Counted from the first letter of the stretch, positions 43,693-52,334 are shown. The stretch is DNA of 64,000 nucleotides from Thiopontia sp964551545 (GCA_964551545.1 CAZKCT010000001.1:1-64000); one strand, 5' to 3'. Program-made: numbers and translations. The notes: generated from the sequence alone by a model not told the origin.

Positions 43693-44982
43693 ATGAGAAG
43701 ATTGAATCGTGCCGATGCCGGTTTTGATGCCGAATTGGAGCAGCTGCTGGCGTGGGAGGGGGTCTCCAACGATCAGGTTAATGAGACGGTTCGTGAAATT
43801 ATCCGTGAGATTCGTGGCCGTGGAGATGAGGCGCTGGTGGAGTACACCAATCGCTTTGACCGCCTCACGGCAGCGAGCATGGATGAACTGATCCTGCCGC
43901 AGGAGCGACTGCAGCAGGCACTGGATAATCTGCCGGAAGATCAGCGCAAGGCACTGGAGCTCTCCGCAGAGCGTGTTCGGCTTTATCATGAGCACCAGAA
44001 GGTGGAGTCGTGGAGCTACACCGAGGACGACGGTACCATGCTGGGGCAGCAGGTGACGGCGCTTGATCGTGTGGGGCTCTATGTGCCGGGTGGCAAGGCA
44101 GCCTATCCTTCCTCAGTGCTGATGAATGCTGTGCCTGCCAAGGTGGCGGGTGTTGAAGAGTTGATTATGGTCGTACCGACGCCGGATGGTGTCGTCAACG
44201 AGCTGGTGCTGGCAGCAGCGGCAATCTCCAATGTGGATAAGGTTTTCTGTGTCGGTGGCGCACAGGCGGTTGCAGCGCTGGCCTACGGGACTGAGAGCGT
44301 GCCGCAGGTAGATAAGATTGTCGGGCCTGGGAATATCTATGTGGCGACGGCCAAAGGGATGGTCTTTGGTGCGGTTGGCATCGACATGATTGCAGGGCCG
44401 TCTGAGATTTTGGTGGTCTGTGATGGCCAGACCGATCCCGACTGGATTGCGATGGATCTCTTCTCGCAGGCGGAGCATGATGAGGACGCACAGTCGATTC
44501 TGGTCTCCCCCGATGCGGACTTTCTCGATCAGGTCGAGGCGAGCATTAACAAACTGCTCGACGGCATGGAGCGTGCCGACATCATCCGCACAGCATTGAA
44601 GGATCGAGGTGCACTGATTCAGGTCGGGAGCATGGATCAGGCGCTGGAGGTGATCAACACTATTGCACCGGAACATCTGGAGCTGTCGGTTGATGACCCT
44701 CAAGCACTATTGCCTGGCATCAAGCATGCGGGTGCGATCTTTATGGGGCGCTATACTGCTGAGGCATTGGGCGACTACTGTGCGGGACCAAACCACGTCC
44801 TGCCGACCTCGCGCACTGCCCGCTTCTCCTCGCCGCTGGGTGTCTACGATTTCCAGAAGCGCTCCAGTCTGATCATGTGTTCCGCCGATGGCGCATCAGA
44901 GCTGGGCAAGACGGCCTCAGTGCTGGCGCGGGGCGAGGGGCTGACGGCTCATGCGCAGTCGGCTGAGTATCGTATTAAGTAG
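43693..44982 (+). CDS. hisD: histidinol dehydrogenase
   Basis: Last two oxidations of histidine synthesis, histidinol to histidine, zinc-dependent. 429 residues from ATG 43693 (MRRLNRADAGF), behind AAGGA. Motifs: GLYVPGGKAAYPSSVLMNAVPAKVAGV, IAGPSEILVV, DLFSQAEHDEDAQSILV and the C-terminal catalytic AGPNHVLPTS. The frame is open upstream into the palindromic element but without family sequence. Confidence 0.97.
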   Translation: MRRLNRADAGFDAELEQLLAWEGVSNDQVNETVREIIREIRGRGDEALVEYTNRFDRLTAASMDELILPQERLQQALDNLPEDQRKALELSAERVRLYHEHQKVESWSYTEDDGTMLGQQVTALDRVGLYVPGGKAAYPSSVLMNAVPAKVAGVEELIMVVPTPDGVVNELVLAAAAISNVDKVFCVGGAQAVAALAYGTESVPQVDKIVGPGNIYVATAKGMVFGAVGIDMIAGPSEILVVCDGQTDPDWIAMDLFSQAEHDEDAQSILVSPDADFLDQVEASINKLLDGMERADIIRTALKDRGALIQVGSMDQALEVINTIAPEHLELSVDDPQALLPGIKHAGAIFMGRYTAEALGDYCAGPNHVLPTSRTARFSSPLGVYDFQKRSSLIMCSADGASELGKTASVLARGEGLTAHAQSAEYRIK

Positions 44983-44987
44983 CTTTT

Positions 44988-45058
44988 ACCATGAAGGGCC
45001 TGAAGAATATGAAGATTCTTTGTCGGCAGTTCTTCATGAACTTTATATTCTTCATGGT
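44988..45058. repeat. 71-bp inverted repeat between hisD and hisC
   Basis: ACCATGAAG (44988-44996) is repeated in inverse as CTTCATGGT (45050-45058). Further partly matching GAAGAATAT / ATATTC segments lie inside, so the region can fold into one long imperfect hairpin. There is no T-run at the end, so it is not a normal terminator. It may be a short palindromic element or an mRNA-stability hairpin within the his operon. Confidence 0.5.
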
Positions 45059-45071
45059 GTAATCTGTTTCA

Positions 45072-46151
45072 ATGATGAAAGATTGGGTACGTCCTGAGAT
45101 TGCCGCGCTGTCGGCCTACCATGTTCCCGCTGCCGGGGATTGGGTCAAGCTTGATGCGATGGAGAATCCCTATCCATGGCCGGAGGATCTTCAGAAACAG
45201 TGGCTGGACGCCCTGCCTGAGGTCGAGCTGAACCGTTACCCGGATCCAGCGGCGCACCAATTAACGGCTGAGCTATGTAAAGTAATGGATGTGCCCGAAG
45301 GGTACGAGATTGTGTTGGGCAATGGCTCGGATGAGCTGATCCAGCTGTTGATGATGGTGGTGGCTGCACCGGGACGGAAGATCCTGGCCCCGGAGCCGAC
45401 CTTTGTGATGTACGAGATGATCGCAAAGTTTGTTGGTATGGCGTTTGTTGGGGTGCCACTGGATGGTGAGTTCAATCTTGATCTTGATACTATGGTGGCG
45501 GCGATTGAGCAGCATCAGCCTGCGGTGACGTTTTTGGCCTATCCCAATAACCCGACAGGTAACCTGTTTGATCGTGCCGCGGTCGAGAAGATCCTTGAGG
45601 TGGCTGAGGGCTTTGTGGTGGTCGATGAGGCCTACCATGTCTTCGCTGAAGAGAGCTTTATGTCAGAGTTGCCCAACCATGAAAACCTGTTGGTGATGCG
45701 TACCGTCTCCAAGATGGGGCTGGCGGGGTTGCGTCTGGGGTTGATGGCGGGCGATCCGCGCTGGATCAATGAGATCAACAAAGTGCGCCTCCCCTACAAT
45801 ATCAATGTGCTGACTCAGCACGCGGCGACTTTCATTCTGCGCCATGCCGAGGTGCTGGAGGCGCAGGCGGTAACTCTGAGAGAGGAACGAGAGAAGCTGC
45901 TACAGGCGCTTGAGTCGATTGATGGCGTAGTACAGGTCTATCCCAGCCGAGCCAACTTCATCCTGTTTCGGGTGGCAGAAGGGCAGGCGACTCCGTTGTT
46001 TGAGGTGATGAAGGTGGGTGGTGTGTTGGTCAAGAACCTCTCTCCGGCAGGCGGTGCGTTGGTGGATACGATACGTGTCACGGTCAGTCGTTCGGAAGAG
46101 AATAGACAATTTCTGGATGCGCTCTCTGCAGGATTGATGTCAATCAAATAG
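45072..46151 (+). CDS. hisC: histidinol-phosphate aminotransferase
   Basis: PLP-dependent aminotransferase of histidine synthesis, 359 residues. Conserved: KLDAMENPYPWPEDLQ at the N-terminus, LGNGSDELIQLL, YPNNPTGNLFD, VDEAYHVF, and the PLP lysine in VSKMGLAGLRLG. Two tandem ATGs (45072 and 45075) compete for the start. TGTAAT lies 8 nt before the first and no ribosome site is present. Confidence 0.96.
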   Translation: MMKDWVRPEIAALSAYHVPAAGDWVKLDAMENPYPWPEDLQKQWLDALPEVELNRYPDPAAHQLTAELCKVMDVPEGYEIVLGNGSDELIQLLMMVVAAPGRKILAPEPTFVMYEMIAKFVGMAFVGVPLDGEFNLDLDTMVAAIEQHQPAVTFLAYPNNPTGNLFDRAAVEKILEVAEGFVVVDEAYHVFAEESFMSELPNHENLLVMRTVSKMGLAGLRLGLMAGDPRWINEINKVRLPYNINVLTQHAATFILRHAEVLEAQAVTLREEREKLLQALESIDGVVQVYPSRANFILFRVAEGQATPLFEVMKVGGVLVKNLSPAGGALVDTIRVTVSRSEENRQFLDALSAGLMSIK

Positions 46152-46290
46152 GCAGAAGGAACTGTTTCTCAAGGGCGTTCTATTCGCTCTAAAATCAATA
46201 TTTTCCACTCTGAAGTGGTTCATTTTCTGCGGTATAAATCACCATGCAAGTACTCCATGAATTGTTTAGACGCTGGCGGATCATTGCGGC

Positions 46291-46310
46291 TGATCTGATC
46301 TGATCTGATC
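46291..46310 (+). repeat. (TGATC)4 tandem repeat in the 5' region of a GGDEF gene
   Basis: Four perfect copies of the 5-bp unit TGATC. From ATG 46244 the frame reads MQVLHELFRRWRIIAADLI and then hits TGA inside the tract. The frame of the downstream gene is open just after the tract. Two units fewer (minus 10 bp) would join both into one uninterrupted frame. The tract is thus a possible slippage switch or a fixed frameshift. Confidence 0.8.
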
Positions 46311-46379
46311 AGTGCGGAGCGACATACCGAGGACTTCAATAGCAGTCGAGGGCAGATTCTGCACGGCCGGATACAGGTA

Positions 46380-47390
46380 GTGGCGGTCATTACCTCGTTA
46401 CTGGCTTTGCTCTGGATACCGGTTGATTTTCTGATGCTGCAACCCGAGCCCTTCCAGATGGTATTGTGGATGAGGGTGTTATGGAGTCTGCTCTTTCTGG
46501 TGGTTGCCTTTGGCTGGCCTCAGCAAGACCATTCGTTAAGGCGAGGCTACTTGAGGCTGATCGCAATGATGTTGATCTACGCGCTCGCCTATTTCTATCT
46601 CTGGTTCTTTGTCTTTGAGAGTGCGCAGCAGCAGGATTTCACGGCTGGTTACTCCTTTGTCCCCTATATCGCCATCATGATGTTGGCTGTTTTTCCGTTG
46701 ACGCTGTTTGAGGGCATGGTGGCCATTGTGTTGGTTGTGCTGGCGGTGTTGGGTACAGACCTCCAGACCAGCACTATTTTGGCGTTGCCGATCTGGATCA
46801 AGCTCTGGTTTATGGGGGTGATTGCAATCATCGTGATGTGGGCCAGTGCCTCGCAGCTCCATGGGTTGATGGCGCTCTATCGGGAGGCGACCCGGGATGC
46901 GGTGACCGGGCTCTTCAATCGGCGCCTGATTCTTGAGGAACTTCAGCGGCTACGCAACGAGCTGCTAGAGAAGGGACAGCCGGGTGCCGTGATGATGGTC
47001 GATCTTGATCGTTTCAAGCGGATCAATGATGAGTACGGACACCTTAGTGGAGATCGAGTACTGCAGGACTTTGCCCGAGCAGTGACAGGTCTGCATCCCG
47101 CGCTGGTACAGGTTGGGCGCTATGGGGGAGAGGAATTTCTAATTCTTGCCTCTGGAGTGGCGGGTGAGGAGGCCTGTAAGATTTCTGAAATGGTCAATCA
47201 GGCACTGCGAAATCGCAGTGTGGCTGGAGTAGATGGTGAACTGATCCAGTATACGGCCAGTATCGGTGTGGCAGAGTTCGTTGAGGGGGAGAGTGATGAA
47301 TCACTACTCAATCGAGCGGATCAGGCACTCTATCTTGCCAAGGGTGGTGGGCGCGATAGTACCGTGCTGGCAGAGCCAGAGGCTTGCTAG
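46380..47390 (+). CDS. membrane diguanylate cyclase (GGEEF); 5' end broken at the TGATC tract
   Basis: As it stands translation could begin at GTG 46380 and give 336 residues: about five or six transmembrane helices (residues 1-158) and a GGDEF domain from DAVTGLFNRR, with GGEEF at 249-253. No RxxD inhibitory site is present before GGEEF. Upstream in the same frame, codons 46302-46379 read DLISAERHTEDFNSSRGQ and ILHGRIQVV, which looks like real protein and is joined to ATG 46244 only if the TGATC tract loses two units. So the gene is either off/truncated or phase-variable. It stands alone between hisC and the convergent degS-like gene. Confidence 0.85.
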   Translation: MAVITSLLALLWIPVDFLMLQPEPFQMVLWMRVLWSLLFLVVAFGWPQQDHSLRRGYLRLIAMMLIYALAYFYLWFFVFESAQQQDFTAGYSFVPYIAIMMLAVFPLTLFEGMVAIVLVVLAVLGTDLQTSTILALPIWIKLWFMGVIAIIVMWASASQLHGLMALYREATRDAVTGLFNRRLILEELQRLRNELLEKGQPGAVMMVDLDRFKRINDEYGHLSGDRVLQDFARAVTGLHPALVQVGRYGGEEFLILASGVAGEEACKISEMVNQALRNRSVAGVDGELIQYTASIGVAEFVEGESDESLLNRADQALYLAKGGGRDSTVLAEPEAC

Positions 47391-47396
47391 ATTCGT

Positions 47397-48533
47397 TTAC
47401 TGTTTAGGCCCGATCTTTACCTGCCAGCGTGCCGCCTCGCCATTGTGAATGCCACGGAGCTCGATGGTGGAGCCCAGTGGGCGGTTGAGCGCGTAGTGGG
47501 CAATTTCTTCGCCGCTTTGAATGGCATCACCATCGACATGGGTGATGATATCTCCTGGCGTTAATCCCGCCTGAGCCGCAGGCCCATTGCGGTAGATGCC
47601 AGCCACCAGTGCTCCGTGTGTGGTGCGTACCCCGAATGACTCTGCCAGTTCGGGAGTCAAATTTTGCATCTCGACACCCACCCACCCCCGCTGGACTTTT
47701 CCATGCTCAATCAGCTGCTCCATGACATGCTGCGCCGTGGCGACCGGGATGGCAAACCCAATCCCATGAGAGGCACCGGTCTTGGAGAAGATGGCGGTAT
47801 TGATCCCGATTAGGTGACCATCGGCATTGATTAGTGCGCCGCCGGAGTTTCCAGGGTTGATGGCGGCATCGGTCTGGATGAAGTTTTCCTGGTTGCTGAT
47901 GCCAAGCTGGTTGCGATTGGTGGCACTGATGATGCCCATGGTGACAGTCTGGCCCACCCCAAATGGGTTGCCGATGGCGAGTACCACGTCCCCCACCCGT
48001 AGAGGGCTGGAGTGGCCAAAGGTAATTGACGGGAGGTCATCCATATCCATCTTCAGTAGTGCAAGATCGGTTTCCGGGTCGTTGCCGATCAGCTGTGCCT
48101 TGCTGATACGGCCATCATGGAGGGAGATTTGGATCTCATCTGCGCCATCAATGACGTGGTTATTGGTGAGGATGTAACCATCGCGGCTGACAATGACGCC
48201 GGACCCAAGACTGGTCTCCAGCCGCTTGCGCGGCACAGTGCGGAGCTGGTCCCCAAAGAAGTGGCGAAACACCGGGTCGTCAAACAGGCTGATGCGGCGT
48301 TCGGTCACTACCTTGGCGGTATTGATGTTGACCACTGCAGGGGCTGCCTTATCGACCGCGTCAGCATAGGACACGGGTCCTTGGTGGTTGGCGCTTGGAT
48401 TGCTGCTCTGTTGAATCTCGACTACGGGACCAGAGCGGACAAAAATCTCCGGACGCAGCAGCATCAGCAGAAAGAGTCCGGCCAACGCGAAGGTGGTGAG
48501 GCGAATCAGTGTGGTGACAACAGATGAATTCAT
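47397..48533 (-). CDS. degS: DegS-like periplasmic serine protease
   Basis: HtrA-family protease with one N-terminal membrane anchor (about 8-27), a trypsin-like domain with His126 (TNNHVI), Asp156 (TDLALL) and Ser230 (GNSGGAL), and one PDZ domain (about 265-370). The single PDZ and the anchor favour DegS, the site-1 protease that starts the sigma-E envelope stress response, over DegP/DegQ. 378 residues. TATGAT lies 6 nt before ATG 48533 on its strand and no ribosome site is seen. Confidence 0.9.
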   Translation of the reverse strand: MNSSVVTTLIRLTTFALAGLFLLMLLRPEIFVRSGPVVEIQQSSNPSANHQGPVSYADAVDKAAPAVVNINTAKVVTERRISLFDDPVFRHFFGDQLRTVPRKRLETSLGSGVIVSRDGYILTNNHVIDGADEIQISLHDGRISKAQLIGNDPETDLALLKMDMDDLPSITFGHSSPLRVGDVVLAIGNPFGVGQTVTMGIISATNRNQLGISNQENFIQTDAAINPGNSGGALINADGHLIGINTAIFSKTGASHGIGFAIPVATAQHVMEQLIEHGKVQRGWVGVEMQNLTPELAESFGVRTTHGALVAGIYRNGPAAQAGLTPGDIITHVDGDAIQSGEEIAHYALNRPLGSTIELRGIHNGEAARWQVKIGPKQ

Positions 48534-48569
48534 GGGCGGATCATAACGAATCTATGTTACAAATATCGG

Positions 48570-48602
48570 AACTGTTTAGCTCACTTCTAAAACAGCTACA
48601 GG
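48570..48602 (+). repeat. 33-bp dispersed repeat, copy A (degS/nif3 intergenic)
   Basis: AACTGTTTAGCTCAC (48570-48584) is identical to the reverse complement of 55021-55035. The next 18 bp match at 13 positions, so the two copies agree at 28 of 33. It could be a short dispersed element or a shared operator. Confidence 0.55.
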
Positions 48603-48654
48603 TGTTGCTGAACAGTGACCAAAATATCAGGTTAACCAGAAATATGGGGATGGT

Positions 48655-49401
48655 ATGGACAGAAATCAACTGCTCCAGTCACTGGATGCGCTGCTGGAGG
48701 TGGACCGTTACAAGGATTATGCCCCCAATGGACTTCAGGTCGAAGGGGGCTCAGAGGTCAATGTCATTGTCACGGCGGTAACCGCTTCGCAACGGGCGAT
48801 TGATGTTGCAATTGAGCTTGGTGCAGAGATGTTGCTAGTGCATCACGGTTACTTCTGGAAAGGAGAAGATCCCTGTGTTGTGGGAATGAAACAGCAACGA
48901 TTGAAAAAGTTGCTGGGGCATGGAATCAATCTGGCGGCCTACCACCTACCGTTGGATGGCCATCCACAACTCGGAAATAATGCACAGTGGGGGAAGCTTC
49001 TCGAGTGTGTTGTGGAAGGGGTGCTAGAGGATGCAGAGTTGGTTTGTTACGGCACCTTGAATGAGCCACTCACAGCGGAGGCGTTTGCTTGCAAGGTTGA
49101 GTCCGGGCTGGGCAGAAAGCCGCTTCTGATTGAGGGTCACCAGCGGCCGATTCAGAGAATTGGTTGGTGTAGTGGTGGGGCGCAGGACTATCTCGACCAA
49201 GCTGCAGCAGCGGGTCTGGATGCCTATCTTAGTGGTGAGGTTTCAGAGCGGAATTACCACCAGGCAGTAGAGCAGGGGATCTGCTATCTTGCCTGCGGCC
49301 ATCATGCGACGGAGCGAGGTGGTGTGCAGGCGCTGGGGCAGTGGATCGAGGCGCAGCATGGCCTGAGTTGTCACTTTGTGGATGAAGAGAACCCGGTCTG
49401 A
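48655..49401 (+). CDS. ybgI: Nif3/YbgI-family dinuclear-metal protein
   Basis: A 248-residue NIF3-like protein (GTP cyclohydrolase I type 2 homologue by annotation habit; real activity uncertain). Metal ligands are visible in LLVHHGYFWKGE and in the C-terminal CGHHATERGGVQALG, and YLSGEVSERNYH is also typical. The ribosome site is GGGGA before ATG 48655. It is divergent from the degS-like gene, as is often seen. Confidence 0.92.
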   Translation: MDRNQLLQSLDALLEVDRYKDYAPNGLQVEGGSEVNVIVTAVTASQRAIDVAIELGAEMLLVHHGYFWKGEDPCVVGMKQQRLKKLLGHGINLAAYHLPLDGHPQLGNNAQWGKLLECVVEGVLEDAELVCYGTLNEPLTAEAFACKVESGLGRKPLLIEGHQRPIQRIGWCSGGAQDYLDQAAAAGLDAYLSGEVSERNYHQAVEQGICYLACGHHATERGGVQALGQWIEAQHGLSCHFVDEENPV

Positions 49402-49430
49402 GTGAGGGCTCAACAAGAGAGGAAGATAAG

Positions 49431-49790
49431 ATGGGTGAGGAATACAGGGGGAGTTGTCACTGTGGTGCCATTGCGTTCTCCTATCATGGAGAGTCGATTG
49501 CCAAGGGGTTGCGCTGCAACTGCTCGATTTGTGCACGCAAGGGGGCGATGATGAGTACTGAGGTGATTGCTCCCGAGCAGCTACAGATCGATGCAAAACC
49601 GGGGGTATTGGGGCTCTATCAGTTTGGGGAGAAAACGGCCAAACACTATTTTTGTAAGGAGTGTGGTATCTATCCATTCCATGAAACGGCCCGCTTCCCT
49701 GGCCACTTTCGAGTCAATCTGGGCTGTATCGAGGGCCTGGATCCTCTGCAGCTGGAAGTGGAAACCTTTGATGGAAAGCATCTGCTCTGA
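49431..49790 (+). CDS. GFA/CENP-V domain protein, glutathione-dependent formaldehyde-activating family
   Basis: A 119-residue Mss4-like zinc protein. Zinc ligands: Cys9 and Cys11 (CHCGA), Cys29, Cys31 and Cys34 (CNCSIC), and Cys75 and Cys78 (CKECG). The family was named after a formaldehyde-activating enzyme, but most members have no proven activity. It begins 29 bp after the nif3-like gene with a good ribosome site, so the two may be co-transcribed. Confidence 0.85.
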   Translation: MGEEYRGSCHCGAIAFSYHGESIAKGLRCNCSICARKGAMMSTEVIAPEQLQIDAKPGVLGLYQFGEKTAKHYFCKECGIYPFHETARFPGHFRVNLGCIEGLDPLQLEVETFDGKHLL

Positions 49791-49843
49791 GTTGCCAGTG
49801 CGTAGTCTTATTGGCTGACCTTTGGTCTTGTTAATGGGTCTTG

Positions 49844-51136
49844 TTAAATCGAGAGGCTGCCGCTGACCGAAAAAACCGGTGTCTCTTTGCCGCGGTTCTC
49901 CGGGGCACACCCCGCTGCGATCTCCAGGCACTTCTGCTGGTTCTCTTTAGCGATTTTGACAATGGAGGGGTCCAGCTTTTCACTTTCGACATATTGGTCG
50001 AGGATCTCGATGATTTGTGGAAGCTCCATCCCTTTTCGATAGGGGCGGTTCTGTGCGAGGGCCTGGAAGACATCGGCAACGGAGAGAATGCGTGCCTCAA
50101 TGGAGAGGTTGTCCGGGGTGGGATGGAAGGGATAACCGGCGCGGTTGATTCCTTCATGGTGGTAGGCGGCCCAGAGGGCAATATCCTCGATCCCATCAAT
50201 ATAGCGCAGAATCTGGTAGGTCTCATAGCTGTGGCGATTCATGACCGAGCGCTCCATCTCATTGAGTGCGCCTGGTTTGTCGAGAATGGCGTCTGGCATC
50301 CTCAATTTGCCAATATCGTGGAGAAAGCCGGCAATCTCTACCTTGTCGACCTGCTCCTCTGAGAGCCCGTGGTGGGTGGCAAGGTAGCGTGCCAGTACCC
50401 CAACTCGGGTGGAGTGTTGCGCGGTAAAGGGACTTTTCTGATCGACAATATAGGAGATGATCAGTGCCATCTGTCGAATCTGCTCAAGATTGAGTGGTTG
50501 TCGTTGCTGAACCTTGCCCATCTCCCAGGTGAAACGGATCACATGGCGCTCCTCCAGTGCAACCCAGAAGGCCTCGGACTGTTGGATCTCTAGAAAGGCG
50601 TCGACCAGCTCAGAGTCAAAATAGTGGTCGCGATAACTCTCAATGGATCGAGTGACCTCCTCTTTAAAGAGCAGAATGTCCTTGCCGTAGTGGGCCGCTG
50701 ACATCACATCGATGCGGTCCGAGAGGAAGATTAGATTGGCCCTGCGACGATCTTCCGGGCTGAGATCGGTATTCTGTAATGTCTCCCACGGCGTGTGGTG
50801 GTGGAGAATCGGGAGCGCAAAGGGGGTGAGTGGTTTGAACTCTTTCAGTAACTGGTAGCCAATCTCACAGTGGATGTGAGCGTCTTCCCAGTCAAAATGG
50901 CTGACCAGGTTGTTGTGGACCTGATCAGAGGAGACACCGCAGTCATGGAGCAGTCCCAGCTCAAAGAGGAAGTGGATCTCGGAGGCCTCGTATCCGAGGT
51001 GGTGAGCCAGTTGAGTGGCGATGTAGCCGACCCGCTTACCGTGGTTGGTGTCGTTCATCCCCACCAGGTCAACGGTGCTCTCAATTGCCAGCACCATCTG
51101 ATGAGGGTCAATCTGTAGCGTGGAGGTTTGTGTCAT
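49844..51136 (-). CDS. HD-GYP protein with a second, N-terminal HD domain
   Basis: Predicted c-di-GMP phosphodiesterase or signalling protein of 430 residues, cytosolic. The N-terminal half carries an HD-like domain (His64-Asp65 in LLHDCG and HHH at 112-114). The C-terminal HD-GYP domain has HDIGK at 273-277 and HHEGINRAGYP at 326-336, followed by ARILSVADVFQAL. The usual DGSGYP is NRAGYP here, so a conserved Asp-Gly pair is replaced; the HHE and GYP parts remain. Activity is therefore likely but not certain. It is divergent from grxD. Confidence 0.88.
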   Translation of the reverse strand: MTQTSTLQIDPHQMVLAIESTVDLVGMNDTNHGKRVGYIATQLAHHLGYEASEIHFLFELGLLHDCGVSSDQVHNNLVSHFDWEDAHIHCEIGYQLLKEFKPLTPFALPILHHHTPWETLQNTDLSPEDRRRANLIFLSDRIDVMSAAHYGKDILLFKEEVTRSIESYRDHYFDSELVDAFLEIQQSEAFWVALEERHVIRFTWEMGKVQQRQPLNLEQIRQMALIISYIVDQKSPFTAQHSTRVGVLARYLATHHGLSEEQVDKVEIAGFLHDIGKLRMPDAILDKPGALNEMERSVMNRHSYETYQILRYIDGIEDIALWAAYHHEGINRAGYPFHPTPDNLSIEARILSVADVFQALAQNRPYRKGMELPQIIEILDQYVESEKLDPSIVKIAKENQQKCLEIAAGCAPENRGKETPVFSVSGSLSI

Positions 51137-51224
51137 GGTGGCCTCTAGGGAGTGGGATGATATATAACAAATTGTATCGTACCTCTTATAGTCGACACCT
51201 TATCCTGAGTCAATTCAGGGTTAT

Positions 51225-51249
51225 TTACTTGACTGAAAAAGTTGGTTAT
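51225..51249 (+). promoter_or_regulatory. probable IscR-type site over the grxD promoter
   Basis: The 25 bp starting TTACTTGACT and ending GGTTAT match 21 of 25 positions of the type 1 IscR consensus as I recall it, including the GACT...AGT core. It overlaps TTGACT (51229-51234), a -35 with TAGGAT (51253-51258) 18 bp downstream. Regulation of a monothiol glutaredoxin by Fe-S status would fit. Confidence 0.5.
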
Positions 51250-51375
51250 TGGTAGGATAGGATCTTTATATTGCCTCGATGCTGTCGCGCATCTGAAAGG
51301 GGTTGAGATTTGTCAGTGAGCCCCTATGATGAGTGTCGTTATCGACTGATAAGGGGCCAAAAAGGAGCCATAAAC

Positions 51376-51699
51376 ATGGATGTATTGGAGAGAATTGATC
51401 AGCAGGTCAAGAACAACCCGGTGGTGATCTACATGAAAGGGACGCCGCAGTTTCCGGTTTGTGGTTTCTCAAGTCGTGCCTCGGCGGCACTCAAGCAGAC
51501 AGGGGTCGAGTTCTCCTATGTCAATGTGCTGGAAGATCCGGAGATTTTCGAGAATCTGCCGCGCTATGCCGATTGGCCCACTTTCCCGCAGATCTATGTC
51601 GATGGGGAGCTGATTGGTGGCTGTGACATCACCCTGGAACTTCACGAAAAGGGTGAGTTGCAGTCGATGATGGAGGCAGCGACCCGGCAGGAGGGCTGA
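51376..51699 (+). CDS. grxD: monothiol glutaredoxin GrxD
   Basis: A 107-residue Grx4-type monothiol glutaredoxin that carries [2Fe-2S] clusters between assembly systems and targets. The active-site CGFS is at residues 29-32, with the WPTFPQIYV and GGCDI segments for glutathione binding. I start it at ATG 51376, behind AAAAAGGAG. The leader contains a hairpin (51320-51357, GCCCCT/AGGGGC) between the promoter and the ribosome site. Confidence 0.96.
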   Translation: MDVLERIDQQVKNNPVVIYMKGTPQFPVCGFSSRASAALKQTGVEFSYVNVLEDPEIFENLPRYADWPTFPQIYVDGELIGGCDITLELHEKGELQSMMEAATRQEG

Positions 51700-51839
51700 T
51701 CCAGTCCAGAATCACGGCATTAGGTGGCCTGTCCAGTCGTCAAATATGGAATGGGCTATCTCATCTGTTTGGGTGCCCCAATTGAATGGATCAATGGGTT
51801 GTTTTTCTAATGCTTTGAACAGTTGCCTGAATAGTTCCT

Positions 51840-52052
51840 ATGAGTGCATCATTGACGTTGGTAGATAGTGACGAAACATTAGATCTTGAGTACATCATGT
51901 ATGCTACTGATCGAGGATCGAGCACTAAGCATATTGGCGCACGTTTCTTGTGGCATTTCGATGGGACTACACTTAAATATGCAGGAGTAAATCCGTCTGA
52001 TGTTGGTGGAGAATTAGTCTGGTCAAATGTGCGCCCGGTTGATGGACTGTAG
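51840..52052 (+). CDS. hypothetical 70-residue ORF in an AT-richer island
   Basis: Unknown. The ORF from ATG 51840 (MSASLTLVDSDETLDLEYIMYATDRG) has no evident ribosome site, signal or membrane segment, and I recognise no family. It lies in a stretch (51700-52334) that looks richer in A+T than the surrounding genes and otherwise holds no gene, next to a toxin-antitoxin pair. It may be a remnant of a transferred gene. Confidence 0.3.
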   Translation: MSASLTLVDSDETLDLEYIMYATDRGSSTKHIGARFLWHFDGTTLKYAGVNPSDVGGELVWSNVRPVDGL

Positions 52053-52245
52053 TGGCGTGCGTCAAGGGGGCCACTTCAAGAATCCAAGTTTTTATAAGTG
52101 ACGGAGGAAGTTTTGTGGTCTCTGGTGTGGGGCGCGCTGGAGGGGTGTAGTTGATAGAATTGGGAATTTTCTGTCTGGGGCGCTACATTGGATGGTGTAA
52201 GGGGTTGGGTATGTCCTTTGGGGGTAGGTATTGCTGTGGCTCAAG

Positions 52246-52300
52246 TTGACGACTTGTCAAGAACAAGCGGGTTGTCAATTGCTGAAAAAGAGACTATATT
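52246..52300 (+). promoter_or_regulatory. promoter and palindromic operator of the toxin-antitoxin operon
   Basis: TTGTCA (52272-52277), a 17-bp spacer and TATATT (52295-52300) form a good sigma-70 promoter. Upstream is the perfect palindrome TTGAC-GACTT-GTCAA (52246-52260), and TTGTCAA is repeated over the -35, suggesting a binding site for the antitoxin, which in this family represses its own operon. Confidence 0.6.
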
Positions 52301-52334
52301 CTGACTGAATTTAGTTCTCTGTTTTGGGAGTGAT

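Noticed and set aside
48565..48595. Sigma-E-like promoter (GGAACT ... TCTAA) near degS
   Set aside because: The spacing between the two elements is about 12 bp, too short for a sigma-E promoter, and the sequence is part of the dispersed 33-bp repeat.
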